NCBI RefSeq assembly: GCF_002355595.1
Contig: NZ_AP017422.1
Span: forward strand, 5,770,823-5,834,822
Source: Filimonas lacunae
Lineage (GTDB): Bacteria; Bacteroidota; Bacteroidia; Chitinophagales; Chitinophagaceae
Direction: 5' to 3'
DNA length: 64,000 bases
Position 1 is the first letter of the stretch, and the number at the start of each line of letters is the position of its first letter. Both the position numbers and the translations under genes were made by a program. Below are positions 25,152 to 37,246 of the stretch, in pieces. Below the pieces are notes generated by a model, which had not been told where the DNA came from, did not search any database, and saw nothing but the letters and a program-made list of their open reading frames with translations.

Positions 25152-27182
25152 CTAATTTTTCAAAATTTTCACCTCTGTACGGCGGTTCATCTGGTGCTCT
25201 TTAGAAGTACACTTTACACCATTCGCACATCTGTTGGTTAATCTTGTTTCGCCATAGCCGGCTGCAATTAACCTGCTGGCTGCAACGCCTTTGGATATCA
25301 GGTATTGAACGGCAGATTTTGCCCTGTTTTGCGACAATACCAGGTTATGCTGGTCGCTGCCACGGCTATCGGTATGGGATGATAATTCAATTTCAATTTT
25401 CGGATACTTCATTAATATAGCCACCAGTTTATCCAGCTCTTTTGCTGCATCGGGGCGGATATTATGCTTATCGGTGTCGTAATACAGTTTATCCAACACA
25501 AAAGTCTCCCCTATTTCAAAATGCCTGTCGGGAATAGAACCAATAACCGGAGGTTTTACCGGAATGGTTTCCGGTGGCGGCACTACTGCCAGGTAAATGC
25601 GGGAATATACTGTGTCAATATCTTTATAACCGGTGGTAGGCACATCAATAGAAGCACTGGTAAAGCCAGGATAGGCCGCACGGATAATATACTGCTGGTT
25701 GCGTTTTACCACAAATGTGTTGTTACCATGGCCATCGGTGGTAGCAGTAGTATCGGTAGTGACTGCCGAGCAGGTAAGCTGCACCTGCGCCCCTTTGAGT
25801 ATAGTGGAATCTTTGCGGTTATATACGGTGTTATCCAGTAACAGGAAATACACAGGAGGTATTTCAAAAGAATAAATATCATCACTGCCCGAACCACCTT
25901 CGCGATCAGAAGCCAGGAAACCCTTGCGTTTTTGGATATTGCAATAAAAATCGTCGTAGCTGGAGTTAAATGGCAGCTTCATATTCACCGGCGTTTGCCA
26001 GGCACTGTCTGTACCATAAGCATAAAACAGGTCTAAGCCACCCATCCCCGGATGTTCGTTGCTGGAAAAATACAGGGTAGTATCGGCTACGATAGTAGGA
26101 AACACTTCCTGCCCGGGCGTGTTAATAACACTGCCACAGTTAATAGGGCTGTACCAGCCGCCATCATTCTTTTTCTCGCAAAACCAGATATCAGTACCAC
26201 CAAAACCGCCGGGCATGTCCGAAGCAAAATACAACCGGCTGCCATCTTTTGCCAAAGCGGCATGGCCTACAGAATAGCTTTTTACATTGTTATAGGCAAA
26301 AGCTACCGGTGCGCCCCACTCGTTATTGCTGTTTTTTACACAATAGTAAATTTCCAGCTTACGCGTGCCCACACTGCGGGTTAATGCTTTTTCGTATTCC
26401 AGGTTATTACCATCATTGGTAATGGTAAAGTATACGGTATCCAGGTTTTTAGAAAAAACAGCTGGTCCTACGTGGTACTCAAAATTAGCCCCACCCGGTT
26501 TAAAATCAGCTGCTATAAAGTTGGCGCTATCGGCAATACCGGCCGCCACAGCTACCGTATCGGCCTGATATAGCTTTAAGAATGCGTGACCGTTTCTACC
26601 ATAAGTATTACGGGCACGCTCTTTCTTATTCATAGGTAATGAGTCAATGGTATGATCGGAAGTAAATACCAGCTTATTGCCATAGAAACTAACCCCCCAG
26701 TCAGAAACATCGGTATTCAACAACTTCTCATTCACCAAAGGCAATGGTTTGGTAGTATCACTAAGCCATACTTTAGCCGAATCACATCCGGCAATTCTTC
26801 TGGCTACCAGTTCGGGTTTATGTGTACGGCTGCTGAAATTGTTATATGAAACTCTTGCTTCATCATAACGTTTCAGAATTTTTTGCATATCTCCCACCCG
26901 CATCCATAAGGCGGGGTTTGCTGTATCGCGCTTTAAAAAAGTCTGGTAGGTGGCTACCGCTTTTTCGTACTGCTGCATCATTTCGTAGCAATAGCCCAGT
27001 TTGTAATATACCTGTGGCTTTACCTTGCCATCTTTTACAATCTGCTCGTACAAAGGAGCGGCTACTACAAACTCAAAACGTTCAAAACGCCTGTCGGCAA
27101 TGTTTTCCAGCGAAGGCTGCTCCTGCGCCTGGCTGTGCAGCATGCTTATTAATAAAGAAAGTAATAATAGATTTCTTTTCAT
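25152..27182 (-). CDS. PorE-like TPR-PD40-OmpA outer-membrane-associated protein
   Basis: 676 residues. A signal peptide (LLLLSLLISMLHSQAQ) is followed by TPR-like helices (30-140), a PD40/WD40-like beta-propeller (about 180-440, repeats such as GSRLYFASDMPGGFGGTDIW), a carboxypeptidase-regulatory-like beta domain (470-545) and a C-terminal OmpA domain (570-676) with SSHTDSRGSDQHNLVLSQNR and YGETRLTN for peptidoglycan binding. This is the domain order of PorE of the type IX secretion system. It is the last gene of the first adhesin operon, 13 nt after the PorP/SprF gene, and probably anchors that machinery to the cell wall. Confidence 0.9.
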   Translation of the reverse strand: MKRNLLLLSLLISMLHSQAQEQPSLENIADRRFERFEFVVAAPLYEQIVKDGKVKPQVYYKLGYCYEMMQQYEKAVATYQTFLKRDTANPALWMRVGDMQKILKRYDEARVSYNNFSSRTHKPELVARRIAGCDSAKVWLSDTTKPLPLVNEKLLNTDVSDWGVSFYGNKLVFTSDHTIDSLPMNKKERARNTYGRNGHAFLKLYQADTVAVAAGIADSANFIAADFKPGGANFEYHVGPAVFSKNLDTVYFTITNDGNNLEYEKALTRSVGTRKLEIYYCVKNSNNEWGAPVAFAYNNVKSYSVGHAALAKDGSRLYFASDMPGGFGGTDIWFCEKKNDGGWYSPINCGSVINTPGQEVFPTIVADTTLYFSSNEHPGMGGLDLFYAYGTDSAWQTPVNMKLPFNSSYDDFYCNIQKRKGFLASDREGGSGSDDIYSFEIPPVYFLLLDNTVYNRKDSTILKGAQVQLTCSAVTTDTTATTDGHGNNTFVVKRNQQYIIRAAYPGFTSASIDVPTTGYKDIDTVYSRIYLAVVPPPETIPVKPPVIGSIPDRHFEIGETFVLDKLYYDTDKHNIRPDAAKELDKLVAILMKYPKIEIELSSHTDSRGSDQHNLVLSQNRAKSAVQYLISKGVAASRLIAAGYGETRLTNRCANGVKCTSKEHQMNRRTEVKILKN

Positions 27183-27195
27183 TGGTGTGCTTACT

Positions 27196-28200
27196 TTAAA
27201 AATACCTTGGACTTAACGCTCTTTTTGCTTTTTTAGCTAATACACGCATACCAAAAGATATTTCATGTGTTCCGCTCTGATAAGGGTTCATCTTACTTAC
27301 TGAAAAGTCATAAGCATAACCTATGCGTAAGGTTGGCGTAGCATACACTTCCACAATAGCGGCAAAGGCATCTTTGTTTTCCAGGTTACTTTGTAAATCG
27401 GCCTGGTTCCAGATTCTTAAACCGGTACGATAGCTACCCCCTAACCACAAAATGTCGTGCAGGAGAAGGAAGGCATTAATATCCACGTTGCTCGGGCCTT
27501 TAAAATCTTCTTTCCATAATATAGATGGTTTCAGCTTTACCACAGGGGATAAAGGCACCACAAAACCAGAAGTCAGATACAGGTGCGCAGAACGCTCCAT
27601 AGACTTAAAGGTTTGTGAGCTCCAGCTATATTTTATATCTGCTGTGCTGGTAGCCAGTAAATCGTTGGCCGCTACACCAAAATACCATTTAGGCGTATAG
27701 TAATATACCCCCACGTTGGCATCAGGCACCAGCTTGCTGGTTTTGGTAACCGGCACCGCTGCATCGTTGTTGTCTACATATTTAAAAGCAGTACCATCAA
27801 TACTATATTGGGTAATACCTACACCAAAGCCGATACACAGCCTTTTAGAGCCCAGATCGTCTAAAGGAATACGATAGGCATAACCACCACTGGCATACAG
27901 GGTGCTTTGCGGCCCCAGCTTATCACTCATTACCTTGGCACTGAACGCCATACGCTCTTCCCTGCCTGGCACCAGCCAATCGACTGATGCGGCGGCGGTT
28001 TTAGGAGCGCCGGGCATGCCCACCCATTGCTGGCGGTATATACCACTGATATAGGTATCACCACGATAACCACTATAAGCAGGGTTTATAAACAAAGGGT
28101 TGAACACGTACTGGCTAAACTGTACGTCCTGCTGGGCACGGCTGCTGAATACAGCAACCAGCATCAGCAACAGCAACCCTGTTCTTTTGCAGCTTTTCAT
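27196..28200 (-). CDS. PorP/SprF family type IX secretion membrane protein
   Basis: 334 residues from Met at 28198-28200, chosen because it gives a clean signal peptide (KSCKRTGLLLLMLVAVFSSRAQ). The frame opens 19 codons earlier and would then overlap the adhesin gene by 22 nt. QDVQFSQYVFNPLFINPAYSGYRG is the family's N-terminal signature; the rest is an outer-membrane beta-barrel, ending with FGMRVLAKK. PorP/SprF-like proteins are needed for secretion and attachment of type B-CTD substrates. It lies just downstream of a type B substrate and is likely its dedicated partner. Confidence 0.9.
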   Translation of the reverse strand: MKSCKRTGLLLLMLVAVFSSRAQQDVQFSQYVFNPLFINPAYSGYRGDTYISGIYRQQWVGMPGAPKTAAASVDWLVPGREERMAFSAKVMSDKLGPQSTLYASGGYAYRIPLDDLGSKRLCIGFGVGITQYSIDGTAFKYVDNNDAAVPVTKTSKLVPDANVGVYYYTPKWYFGVAANDLLATSTADIKYSWSSQTFKSMERSAHLYLTSGFVVPLSPVVKLKPSILWKEDFKGPSNVDINAFLLLHDILWLGGSYRTGLRIWNQADLQSNLENKDAFAAIVEVYATPTLRIGYAYDFSVSKMNPYQSGTHEISFGMRVLAKKAKRALSPRYF

Positions 28201-28235
28201 AATTGTATTCTTCTCCATCATGACACGCTTCATAG

Positions 28236-31200
28236 TTAGTTTAATTTCTGTATCCATCCTTTATACACCCTCTTACCGGAAGGTTTGTTTACAGTAAGTA
28301 TATAGTAATAGGTACCATCATTTAAGCCTTTACCTGTCCAGTCATTTTTGTAATCAGATGACTGATACACCATGTTACCCCAACGGTTGTAGATCATAAT
28401 AGGTGAGCCTGGATAAGAGGTAAGCCCCAGTATCACAAACTTATCGTTCTTGCCATCGCCGTTTGGCGTGATCACGTTTGGTATAAACAGATCTTCCGGA
28501 CTTGAATTGGTAGACACAGAAGAAGTGTTGTTAGTGAGGTCTGGATCTTCATCAGAACCTGATACCACTGCTGTGTTCTCCACATCCCCACCGCTTATTA
28601 CTTTGGCAGTGATTACCAGTGTGGCAGTTGCACCACCTTCCATTGAACCGATAGTCCAGGTAATACGCTTGGTAGTATTATCATATACTGCGCTGCCGGT
28701 AGAAGTAGATAAACGAACATCGTTACCACCCAGGTTGGCAGCCAGGATATCGATCACTTCCACATCAGAAGCTTTTTTCGTGCTCTTGTTGGTAACCAGT
28801 AATTCAAAGCTTACTTCCCTGCCTACTGCTATATCAGCCTTATCGGTGATAATACGTTTTACAATAGCCAGATCTACTTTACGTTTGGTTACTGTGATGG
28901 TTACAGTGGCTACGTTTGATTCGTTACCATTGCTGTCTTTCACCGTATAGGTAAAGGAGTCATCCCCTTCATATCCATCATTCGGAGTATAGGTTACTGT
29001 ACCATCAGCGTTCACCGTTACTGTTCCATGCGCCGGTTGGGTTTTAATTACCACCGTGCTTACATTCAGCGTACCAGACTGTGCGTGATCGTTGTTGAGC
29101 ACAGGAATGATCACCGGTGTAGGCTCTTCGGTAGTGGTATCATCATCCACCGCAATCGGGTTAGGATTCACCGCAGAAGATGCCGTGCTGGTATTGTTGG
29201 TTAAAACAGTATCTGCTTCATTACCGGTTACCACCGCTGTATTCAGGTAGTTACCTGTAGCATTCAGCGTAGTGGCCACGGTTAAGGTTGCCGTTGCGCC
29301 GTTAGCCAGATTACCAATAGTCCATAAACCGTTAGTGCTGTTATAGGCACCGGCTGGTGTAGCACTTACAAACTTATAGCCGGAAGGCAGCACATCGGTT
29401 ACCGTTACACCGGTAGCGTTGCTTGGACCGTTGTTGGTTACAACAATGGTAAAGTTTACTGGCGCATCAATGTTAACAGTTGCTTTATCAGCCGTTTTTT
29501 CCACAGCCAGATCGGCCAGCGGTGTTACTGTTGGTGTAGTAATGGTAGAGGTGTTGTTACCCGTGTTGCTGTCCTGCTCATCGCCGGTTACCGTAGCCGT
29601 GTTGCCATAATCGGCAGCTAGCTGACCTGCGTTAACCGTAGCAGTAATGTCCAGTGTAACAGTCGCTCCGTTAGCCAGGCTGCCAATGGTCCAGATACCG
29701 GTGGTGGCATCATAGCCAGTAGAAGAAGCCGACTTGAATGTGTACCCTTTTTGTAAGGTTTCGGTAACCTTTACATTAGTAGCATCACTTGGGCCATTGT
29801 TCACTACAGCCAGATGGAAGATAATATCATTACCTGCGTATAATGGAGAACCGGCACTGTAGGTTTTATTGATAGCCAGGTCAATTACCGGCACCTGCGA
29901 AATTTTAGCAGAATCGATATTGTTGTTCAAACTTGTATCTGTTTCGTTACCGCTTACTACAGCTACGTTGTTATAGTTTATGCCCGCTTTATCAGCGTTT
30001 ACGGTAGCGGTAATTTTCAGTGTAGCGCTGGCCTGGTAAGCCAGGTTGCCAATGGTCCAGGTATGTGTGGTTGCATTATACTGGGCAGCAGGTGCAGCAC
30101 TTACAAAGGTGTAACCGTTTGGTAACTGCTCATCTACTTTTACCAGGGTAGCAGCGCTTGGGCCGTTGTTGGTAACTGTTAATGTAAACTCTACGTTAGT
30201 ACCCACATCAGCAGTAGGCTTATCTACCGTTTTCACCATCTGCAAATCTGTTAATGGTGTCACTGTTGGCGCTACAATAGAATCCGTATTATTAGAAAGA
30301 TCTTTATCAAACTCATCGCTGGTAACCGTTGCCAGGTTGCCATAAGCATATACAGAGCTATCTGCCTTAGCCACCGCCACAATCTCTACAGAAGTAGTAG
30401 CGCCGCTGGCCAGGTTGCCAATGCTCCAGGTGCCATCAGCCGGGTTATAGCCAGCTGGAGAACTGCTCTTATAAGTATAGCCGGCACGTATGCTATCGGT
30501 GATAATTACATTAGTGGCATCACTTGGGCCGTTATTGGTAACCGTGAGCGTAAATTTAATGTCATCACCCGGATAGAACGGATTAGGTACGCTATAGGTT
30601 TTATCAATAGCCAGATCTACCACCGATACAGGTTTCACCTTCACGGAGTCGGTATTGTTATCCAGGTTTTTATCTGTTTCAGAACCTGTTACTGTAGCTA
30701 TGTTGGTATATACCAGGCCTTCTTTCACAGGTTTCAATGTAGCTGTGATATACAGCTTAGCCGTATCGTACACCGCCAGGTTACCAATAGTCCAAACACC
30801 AGTGGCTTTATCATAACCAGCAGCCGGAGATGCGCTTACAAAATTGTACCCATCTGGCAGCACATCCGTCACTGTTACGTTAGTAGCCTTGCTTGGGCCA
30901 TCATTATAAGCAGCCACAGTAAATACCACAGTGCTCACCTCTACCCTTGCTTCGGTGCTGTCTACCGTTTTCTTCACCACCAGGTCAGTTAACGGCAGCA
31001 CAGTAGGCCACTGGATAGAGTCAATATTATTATCTGTATCAGGATCGTGTTCATTTGCAGTTACTGCAGCCAGGTTGCCGTATTCCAGCGCATCCTGATC
31101 GGCTTTTACAGTAGCCACAATATCCAGGCTTACCGAAGCGCCGCTGGCCAGTGTGCCAATGGTCCAGGTACTGTCAGCTATATTAAAGCCGGACGGAGTA

Positions 31201-32753
31201 GAGGATTTATACGTATAGCCTTTACGCAGCGTATCTTTCACCACCACACCGGTAGCAGCGCTAGGGCCGTTATTGGTTACGGTAAGTGTAAAGGTTACGT
31301 CGTCTCCTGCATATAATGGACTAGGTGCAGTAATGCTCTTCTTCATCACCAGGTCGGCACTTGTTTTAGGTGTAACCACCACCACGCTGGTATCGTTAGA
31401 AGGTTTAGGATCGTGCTCAGTAGCTGTTTTCACCGCCCTGTTCACATAATCGCCTGCAGTATAACCCGGATTAACCGTAACATCGAAGCTTACAGAAGCT
31501 GTTGCCAGGTTAATGAGCGTAGGCACCGACCAGGTAAGAATGCGGGTGGTGCTGTTATACGCAACATCTGTAGGTAAAGGCGTTACAACAGTAAAGCCGT
31601 TTTTCAGCGTATCGGTAATAACTATATTATTAGCCGTGCTAGGTCCGTTGTTGGTAGCGGTAAACTTAAAGGTTACATTGTCTCCTTCGTATGGTGCAGC
31701 TGTGCTCACCTCTTTCACCACCTGTACATCAGCCGATTTTACCGGCGTGGTTCCAATACTGCTTTCGTTGTTATTGGTTACTGTATCTGTAGATATGTTG
31801 GAGCTGGCAGTATTAAGATAATTACCCGCATCTTTTACAATAGCCCTTACGGTTAAGGTGGCAGGGCTTACACTATTGGCCGCTAAAGTGGCAATAGTCC
31901 ATACGCCTGTAGAAGCCACGTATGTACCGGTAGAAGCTGTGTGCGAATAGTAAGTATAACCATCTGGTAGCAGATCGTTCACCGTTATGCCTACCGCAGC
32001 ACCTTTACCTACGTTGGTAGCCGTGATAGTAAATGTAACGGTGTCGCCTACATAAGGGGTAGCCGCATTCACCGATTTTGCAATAGCAATATCAGGTCTG
32101 CTGAAAGTTACAGGGGTTGGGGTGTTATTGTTGAACGGATTACCGTCGTTATCAGAATCGGGGTTGGTATTGTTATGAGAAACGTCAAATACCGGAACAT
32201 TATCAGCAGTTGTTGCGTTAGCAGTTGCGGTATTGTTGAACGCACCATAAATGCCATTCACCTGCACATTCACCACCAGGGTAATAGTGGCCGAAGCGCC
32301 TACCGCTAATGTGCTGGTAGCCGGGTTTAATAAACCGGCTGCACCTGCCACACCTGTAAAGGTGGCTACTGTTGCTGCTTTTAAAGTGCCGGTCGCGGCT
32401 ATGGATTTAACCGTATAAGTAAGTGGTGAAGGAAAGGTTTTGGTTAAGGTATCGTATACCTGTACGTTAGACAAGGCAAACTGACCAAAGTTTTTAACAG
32501 TGAACGTATAAGTGATATTATAAGTACCATCTGTTTGCAGGGCCGGAGTGCCTGCTGTTTTGCCCAATCCTATCATAGGAAAGCTAAAGCTTACATTGGA
32601 GTTATCATCCACTGCTTTATTGTCAACGCTGGCGTTACCACCTACCGCAGTATAGTTTTTAAAAGGGCCATACTGTGCCTGTAACGAACACGGTACCAAT
32701 ACCATGATCATGAGCACTGCCAGTAACGTATATATTAATTTCAGCTTCTTCAT
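28236..32753 (-). CDS. Giant DUF11-repeat adhesin with CHU_C (T9SS type B) C-terminus
   Basis: 1505 residues. Signal peptide to QAQ at about 27; an N-terminal DUF11-like domain; then about nine DUF11 repeats of roughly 110-120 residues, recognisable by VTNNGPSxATxV and L-P-x-G-Y. Five of these alternate between two sub-types beginning LTDLxVxKTVD and VxDLAIxKTY, evidence of duplication of a two-domain unit. Near 1230-1320 is one cadherin/Ig-like domain ([20 protein letters not shown]). The C-terminus ([17 protein letters not shown] to YKGWIQKLN) is the gliding-motility sorting domain. It should be exported by T9SS and held on the cell surface. Confidence 0.93.
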   Translation of the reverse strand: MKKLKLIYTLLAVLMIMVLVPCSLQAQYGPFKNYTAVGGNASVDNKAVDDNSNVSFSFPMIGLGKTAGTPALQTDGTYNITYTFTVKNFGQFALSNVQVYDTLTKTFPSPLTYTVKSIAATGTLKAATVATFTGVAGAAGLLNPATSTLAVGASATITLVVNVQVNGIYGAFNNTATANATTADNVPVFDVSHNNTNPDSDNDGNPFNNNTPTPVTFSRPDIAIAKSVNAATPYVGDTVTFTITATNVGKGAAVGITVNDLLPDGYTYYSHTASTGTYVASTGVWTIATLAANSVSPATLTVRAIVKDAGNYLNTASSNISTDTVTNNNESSIGTTPVKSADVQVVKEVSTAAPYEGDNVTFKFTATNNGPSTANNIVITDTLKNGFTVVTPLPTDVAYNSTTRILTWSVPTLINLATASVSFDVTVNPGYTAGDYVNRAVKTATEHDPKPSNDTSVVVVTPKTSADLVMKKSITAPSPLYAGDDVTFTLTVTNNGPSAATGVVVKDTLRKGYTYKSSTPSGFNIADSTWTIGTLASGASVSLDIVATVKADQDALEYGNLAAVTANEHDPDTDNNIDSIQWPTVLPLTDLVVKKTVDSTEARVEVSTVVFTVAAYNDGPSKATNVTVTDVLPDGYNFVSASPAAGYDKATGVWTIGNLAVYDTAKLYITATLKPVKEGLVYTNIATVTGSETDKNLDNNTDSVKVKPVSVVDLAIDKTYSVPNPFYPGDDIKFTLTVTNNGPSDATNVIITDSIRAGYTYKSSSPAGYNPADGTWSIGNLASGATTSVEIVAVAKADSSVYAYGNLATVTSDEFDKDLSNNTDSIVAPTVTPLTDLQMVKTVDKPTADVGTNVEFTLTVTNNGPSAATLVKVDEQLPNGYTFVSAAPAAQYNATTHTWTIGNLAYQASATLKITATVNADKAGINYNNVAVVSGNETDTSLNNNIDSAKISQVPVIDLAINKTYSAGSPLYAGNDIIFHLAVVNNGPSDATNVKVTETLQKGYTFKSASSTGYDATTGIWTIGSLANGATVTLDITATVNAGQLAADYGNTATVTGDEQDSNTGNNTSTITTPTVTPLADLAVEKTADKATVNIDAPVNFTIVVTNNGPSNATGVTVTDVLPSGYKFVSATPAGAYNSTNGLWTIGNLANGATATLTVATTLNATGNYLNTAVVTGNEADTVLTNNTSTASSAVNPNPIAVDDDTTTEEPTPVIIPVLNNDHAQSGTLNVSTVVIKTQPAHGTVTVNADGTVTYTPNDGYEGDDSFTYTVKDSNGNESNVATVTITVTKRKVDLAIVKRIITDKADIAVGREVSFELLVTNKSTKKASDVEVIDILAANLGGNDVRLSTSTGSAVYDNTTKRITWTIGSMEGGATATLVITAKVISGGDVENTAVVSGSDEDPDLTNNTSSVSTNSSPEDLFIPNVITPNGDGKNDKFVILGLTSYPGSPIMIYNRWGNMVYQSSDYKNDWTGKGLNDGTYYYILTVNKPSGKRVYKGWIQKLN

Positions 32754-32774
32754 TTTGTAAGGTATTCAGTTAGG

Positions 32775-35700
32775 TTACAGTTTTACGTTTACCACTAAAG
32801 TGATGACGGCAACATTGCCATGAGCGATAGCAGCACCACTTTGCAGTAGGTTTTGATCGGTTTTACCGTTAAAGGCACTGTTGGTAACAGATACAAGGGA
32901 CCCCGTAGCTGTAACACTCTTCACTGTAAAGGTTTTAGGCGAAGGGAATGCAGCACTTAAATCGTCTGTTACCTGCACATTGGCGATATCGGCATTGGCA
33001 TTCGGGTTGGTAACTGTAAACGTAAACGTTACATCAAAACTGCCATCTGCCTGCTGTACCGGGGTTCCAGCCGCTTTAGCTACCTGTATACGGCAGTCTT
33101 CCACATTCACTACTTTGTAGGAAGTGCTGGAAGGACATACCCCATTGCTGGTAGTAAATTGAAAATTGTAGCTACCGGATTGTAAACCTGACACCACAGC
33201 CTGCGATTGATTTATTTTGGAGATAACCGGTGTAGAAGGTCCGGAAACATAGCTCCAGGCACCTGAACCTGTTGTTACAGTGGTAGCCGCTGTTAAAGTA
33301 AGCGGGCTGTATAAGCAGATGCTGGTAGTGCCACCCGCATCGGCAGTAGTAGGTTGATCGGAAACAACCAGCCTAACCGTATCGGAGCTTACGCAACTTC
33401 CATTGGTAATGCTCCACACTAACTTATAGTTACCTTCTATTAAACCTGAGACAGAAGTAAAAGAAGTGGTAGGAGAAGAAATGATGGCTCCATTGGCAGA
33501 AGAGGGAGGAGCAAAAGCCCACAATCCGGTTTCACTGGCTTTTGGATTAGTACCTATTACGTTAAAGAAAGCACCTCCTGATCCACTCGTATTACAAAGA
33601 TTGGTATTGGTTCCGGCAACATTGGCATTGGCCGTAGTAGCAGGCAATGATGTTACCTGTATTTGCACCTGGTCACTGGATGCTGCACAAGCACCATTGG
33701 TGGTGGTCCATGCAAAAACGTATGTTCCTGGTATGGTATTCAACACCTGGGTTTCGCCCTGGTTAGGTGCATCAATGGTAGGTGTATTGGGGCCGCTTAC
33801 CAGCGTCCAGGTACCAATGCCAATAGTAGGCGTGTTACCATGCAGATAAATATTGGCGCTACAGCCATTTACCTGGTCTGCGCCTGCATTGGCAACAGTA
33901 GGCTCGGCCGAAACTACCACTCTGGCCACATCACTTTTATCTGAACAGTAGCCATTGGCCACATTCCATTTCAGGATATAAGTACCTGCGATCAGGTTGC
34001 TGATAGTAGAAGTATTAGAATGTATATCACTAAATACAGGAGAAGCGCCGGTGGGCAGGTAATCTGCATCTACACTCCAGGTTCCTGTTCCTACAGCAGG
34101 ACTTACCGCTGCCAGCGTAACGCCACTGGTAGTGATGCCGCCGGTTAAGCAAATACTGAAATCGATACCAGCATCCGGTTCGGAAGATGGGGCGCTATTG
34201 GTAACTGTAGTTACATCTGAAGTAGTAGCACAATTGGCAGTAGCTGCAATGGTATAAACAAATTTATAGGTACCAGGCACCAGGTTGGAGGCCACTGCAG
34301 CGCTTTGTGATACGGTAGTTAAAGTGGCAGCCGGGCTGGAACCATCTTGTGTCCATACGCCGGTGCTGCTTGAATTGCCCGACAGGTTGGTGGAACTGGC
34401 GTTACATAAATTGATAGCTGCTGCATCCACTTTCGCCCGTGCGGTTACTATAATAGATATATTAGGTGAAGTAGAGGTACATTCTCCTGCATTGGCAGTA
34501 GCCCAACCCAGAATATAGGTACCTGCCTGTAAATTGGAAATAGTGGCTTTAGGATCGCTAAAGCTGGAGAAGGTAGGAGTGCTGGGTCCACTTACCAACG
34601 ACCATATGCCTGAACCAATGGTAACATCGGCTGCATTTAATTGTGTAGAGGTTTGATAACAGATTTCTTTACCGCTGCCCGCGTCTGCCTTGGTTGGCGA
34701 CTGCAACACACGGTAACTTACCTCTTTGTAATTGGAAACATCTGTACAGGCGCCATTAGAAATGGTCCAACGGAAAGTATAGGTACCTTCCTGCAAATAA
34801 GTTACAGTAGTAGTAGCCGCAGTAGAGTCGGTGATTATCGCTCCTCCCGGACCCGATACCTGCGACCAGCGACCTATACCTACAGTAGGTTGATTACCCT
34901 GTAAGGTAAGATCACTAACTCCACAAAGTACGCCACCGCCTGAAACAACCGGCACAGTAGCTGTATTGGCAATAGTTGCAGCAATAGTATCCATAGCTGG
35001 CGTACATCCATTGTTGGTAGACAACGTCCATGCCAGCTGATAAGTACCATTAACCACTCCTGACACCGTAGCATTATAGCTATTCACATTACTAAAACTT
35101 AGTGTACCAGGCCCTGAGATCACAGACCAGGTACCCAGTTCGTTAGAAGCAGGGGCGTTACCACTTAACGAGAAAGAAGTGGTTCCGGCCGGTAAACAAA
35201 GATCGCTACCTGCTAAAGCTGCCTGCGGGCCCACCTTGTCCACTGTAATCACTACATCATCTGTAGTAGTAGAACAGGCATTGGCAATAGTCCAGGTAAA
35301 AGTATAAGATTGCCCTAACTGAAGACCAGTAACAGCCGTTTTAGGATTGGTAACTTCTGAGATAGTTACCCCCGCGCTGGGGGTAACCGTCCAGGTACCG
35401 GATTCATTTAAAACGGGCCGATTGCCATTAAGAGTATAGGGAGTATTTGCACAAATAGTAGCGTCTGCACCAGCATCCGCCTGGGTAGGTGTTTTTAATG
35501 ACACCAGAACCGACACATTAGATTCTTTATTACCACATCCAACATTTCCGGTCACAATCCATTTAAAGATATATTCGCCATTGGTTAAGCCGGAAACCAA
35601 AGTAGTAGGATCATTTTTATCAGCAATCACAGCAACGCTGGGTCCTCCTACCTGCGACCAGGAACCAGTACCTACAGTGGGTACGTTACCAGCCAGATGC

Positions 35701-37208
35701 GTTTCGGTAACCGCACAGGCTAATACCTGTTTGGTGCCACCGTTGGAAGCAGTAGGCTCCCTGGAAATATGAATAGTGGTATACCCGGTTGCTTCCGGAC
35801 AAGCGCCGGTGCCCTGGTAAGTAGTTCTTTTAATGCCCACTTTATAATCGCCCGAAATATTAAAGTTGGATAACTCCAGCGGACTTTCTAATGTGTTATA
35901 ATAATTACCTAAACCTGCTTCTTTTACAATGTTGGCATTCGCAGGCCCTTCTATCATTGCCCACTGCGTTAGTGTTCCACCGGTGGTGGTATAATTAATA
36001 CTGATGTCAGTAGTGTTACAATCAGGAGAAATAATGGCCGGAAGCGAAACGCCGGGAGCTTCTGAAAACTTCACCTTAATCACGCCGGAAGTAGTACAGC
36101 CGGTTACAGAATTGGATACGATATACTTAAACTGGCTTTCCTGTCCATTTAATCCATTGACTGTGGTAGTGGAAGCATTAGGGGTAACAATGGTACCCGC
36201 ACCACCAATGGTACTCCAGGTAATAGTTTCGTTGGCATATTTTAAAGAAGGCCCTACCAGTACCGTGGAAGTGCGGTTATCACAATAAGTGACTTCACCA
36301 CTGCCGGAAGCTGTAATAGATTGCGTAGGTGCCGGTACAATAACATCAATTTCATCGGCGCCATTTACGCAGGGGCCTGACACCGTCCATCTGAAACGGT
36401 AAACACCCTGGTATAATTGAGAAACGGAAACATCCCTTTTATGAATATCATTAAAGACAGGGATACTTGGTCCGCTTACCAGGCTCCAGGTTCCTTCTTG
36501 TCCGTTAGTGCCATTGCCACCGTAAGAAGCATTCTTTAGATAGGCACCTTGTGTAACAGTATAACAATTAGATAAAGTAAGATCAGGGCCGGCAGTTACC
36601 GGAGAAACTCCTGATCCGTTGGTAATAGTCACATCATCAAACGTATTACAACCGTTTGGGTTTCTCACAGTCCAGCGAAATACAGTAACTCCTCCCACCG
36701 TATCAGGCAAAATAACCGTAGCATTAGGCAAATTAACAGTAGCTGCATCCAGCTTCATACTGTTATCATCACCGGAAATTCTCCAGGTACCGGTTTCACC
36801 TGTTGCCACTGCATTTCCGTTTAACTGAGCAGAAGGCGGACACACAAACATATCAGCACCTGCATCAGCTATGGTAGCCTTGAGGGTGTTAAAAGTTACT
36901 TCATCAGAGATAATAGAACCATCCGTACAGGTAGCCGTTAGTTTAAACTTATAGGTTTGCCCGGCAGCATATCCTGTAACCAATGAGGTTAGGCTGTTGG
37001 GAGTAACGATGGTAACCGTTGGGCCACCCGTTTGCGTCCATACAGCATTCACTTTTATAAGTCCGCTGGAAGTACCTGCTAATTTAAACTCATCGGAAGG
37101 ACAAAGATTAGTGGTAACACCAGCATTAATGGTACAGTTTTGGGCCTGGGTGGCACCCACTATACACACTAATAAACATAAAAGGATAATACGTAAATGT
37201 GTTCTCAT
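32775..37208 (-). CDS. Giant PKD-like repeat surface protein without a sorting domain
   Basis: 1477 residues. After a signal peptide (IILLCLLVCIVGATQAQ) come about 14 Ig/PKD-like repeats of 85-100 residues with the pattern ADAG...C...L.GN.P..G.G.W..VSGP...V..L..GTY.F.WT..NG.C. The last 100 residues (from RIQVAKAAGTPVQ) are a DUF11-like domain, and the protein stops right after ITLVVNVKL. No CHU_C or other T9SS C-terminal signal is present. The same domain opens the next protein, encoded 21 nt downstream. It is the first gene of the module and has a 600-nt upstream region with several regulatory structures. Confidence 0.9.
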   Translation of the reverse strand: MRTHLRIILLCLLVCIVGATQAQNCTINAGVTTNLCPSDEFKLAGTSSGLIKVNAVWTQTGGPTVTIVTPNSLTSLVTGYAAGQTYKFKLTATCTDGSIISDEVTFNTLKATIADAGADMFVCPPSAQLNGNAVATGETGTWRISGDDNSMKLDAATVNLPNATVILPDTVGGVTVFRWTVRNPNGCNTFDDVTITNGSGVSPVTAGPDLTLSNCYTVTQGAYLKNASYGGNGTNGQEGTWSLVSGPSIPVFNDIHKRDVSVSQLYQGVYRFRWTVSGPCVNGADEIDVIVPAPTQSITASGSGEVTYCDNRTSTVLVGPSLKYANETITWSTIGGAGTIVTPNASTTTVNGLNGQESQFKYIVSNSVTGCTTSGVIKVKFSEAPGVSLPAIISPDCNTTDISINYTTTGGTLTQWAMIEGPANANIVKEAGLGNYYNTLESPLELSNFNISGDYKVGIKRTTYQGTGACPEATGYTTIHISREPTASNGGTKQVLACAVTETHLAGNVPTVGTGSWSQVGGPSVAVIADKNDPTTLVSGLTNGEYIFKWIVTGNVGCGNKESNVSVLVSLKTPTQADAGADATICANTPYTLNGNRPVLNESGTWTVTPSAGVTISEVTNPKTAVTGLQLGQSYTFTWTIANACSTTTDDVVITVDKVGPQAALAGSDLCLPAGTTSFSLSGNAPASNELGTWSVISGPGTLSFSNVNSYNATVSGVVNGTYQLAWTLSTNNGCTPAMDTIAATIANTATVPVVSGGGVLCGVSDLTLQGNQPTVGIGRWSQVSGPGGAIITDSTAATTTVTYLQEGTYTFRWTISNGACTDVSNYKEVSYRVLQSPTKADAGSGKEICYQTSTQLNAADVTIGSGIWSLVSGPSTPTFSSFSDPKATISNLQAGTYILGWATANAGECTSTSPNISIIVTARAKVDAAAINLCNASSTNLSGNSSSTGVWTQDGSSPAATLTTVSQSAAVASNLVPGTYKFVYTIAATANCATTSDVTTVTNSAPSSEPDAGIDFSICLTGGITTSGVTLAAVSPAVGTGTWSVDADYLPTGASPVFSDIHSNTSTISNLIAGTYILKWNVANGYCSDKSDVARVVVSAEPTVANAGADQVNGCSANIYLHGNTPTIGIGTWTLVSGPNTPTIDAPNQGETQVLNTIPGTYVFAWTTTNGACAASSDQVQIQVTSLPATTANANVAGTNTNLCNTSGSGGAFFNVIGTNPKASETGLWAFAPPSSANGAIISSPTTSFTSVSGLIEGNYKLVWSITNGSCVSSDTVRLVVSDQPTTADAGGTTSICLYSPLTLTAATTVTTGSGAWSYVSGPSTPVISKINQSQAVVSGLQSGSYNFQFTTSNGVCPSSTSYKVVNVEDCRIQVAKAAGTPVQQADGSFDVTFTFTVTNPNANADIANVQVTDDLSAAFPSPKTFTVKSVTATGSLVSVTNSAFNGKTDQNLLQSGAAIAHGNVAVITLVVNVKL

Positions 37209-37246
37209 ATTCTATTCAGTATGTCTGATCTTTTATGGACAATTTT

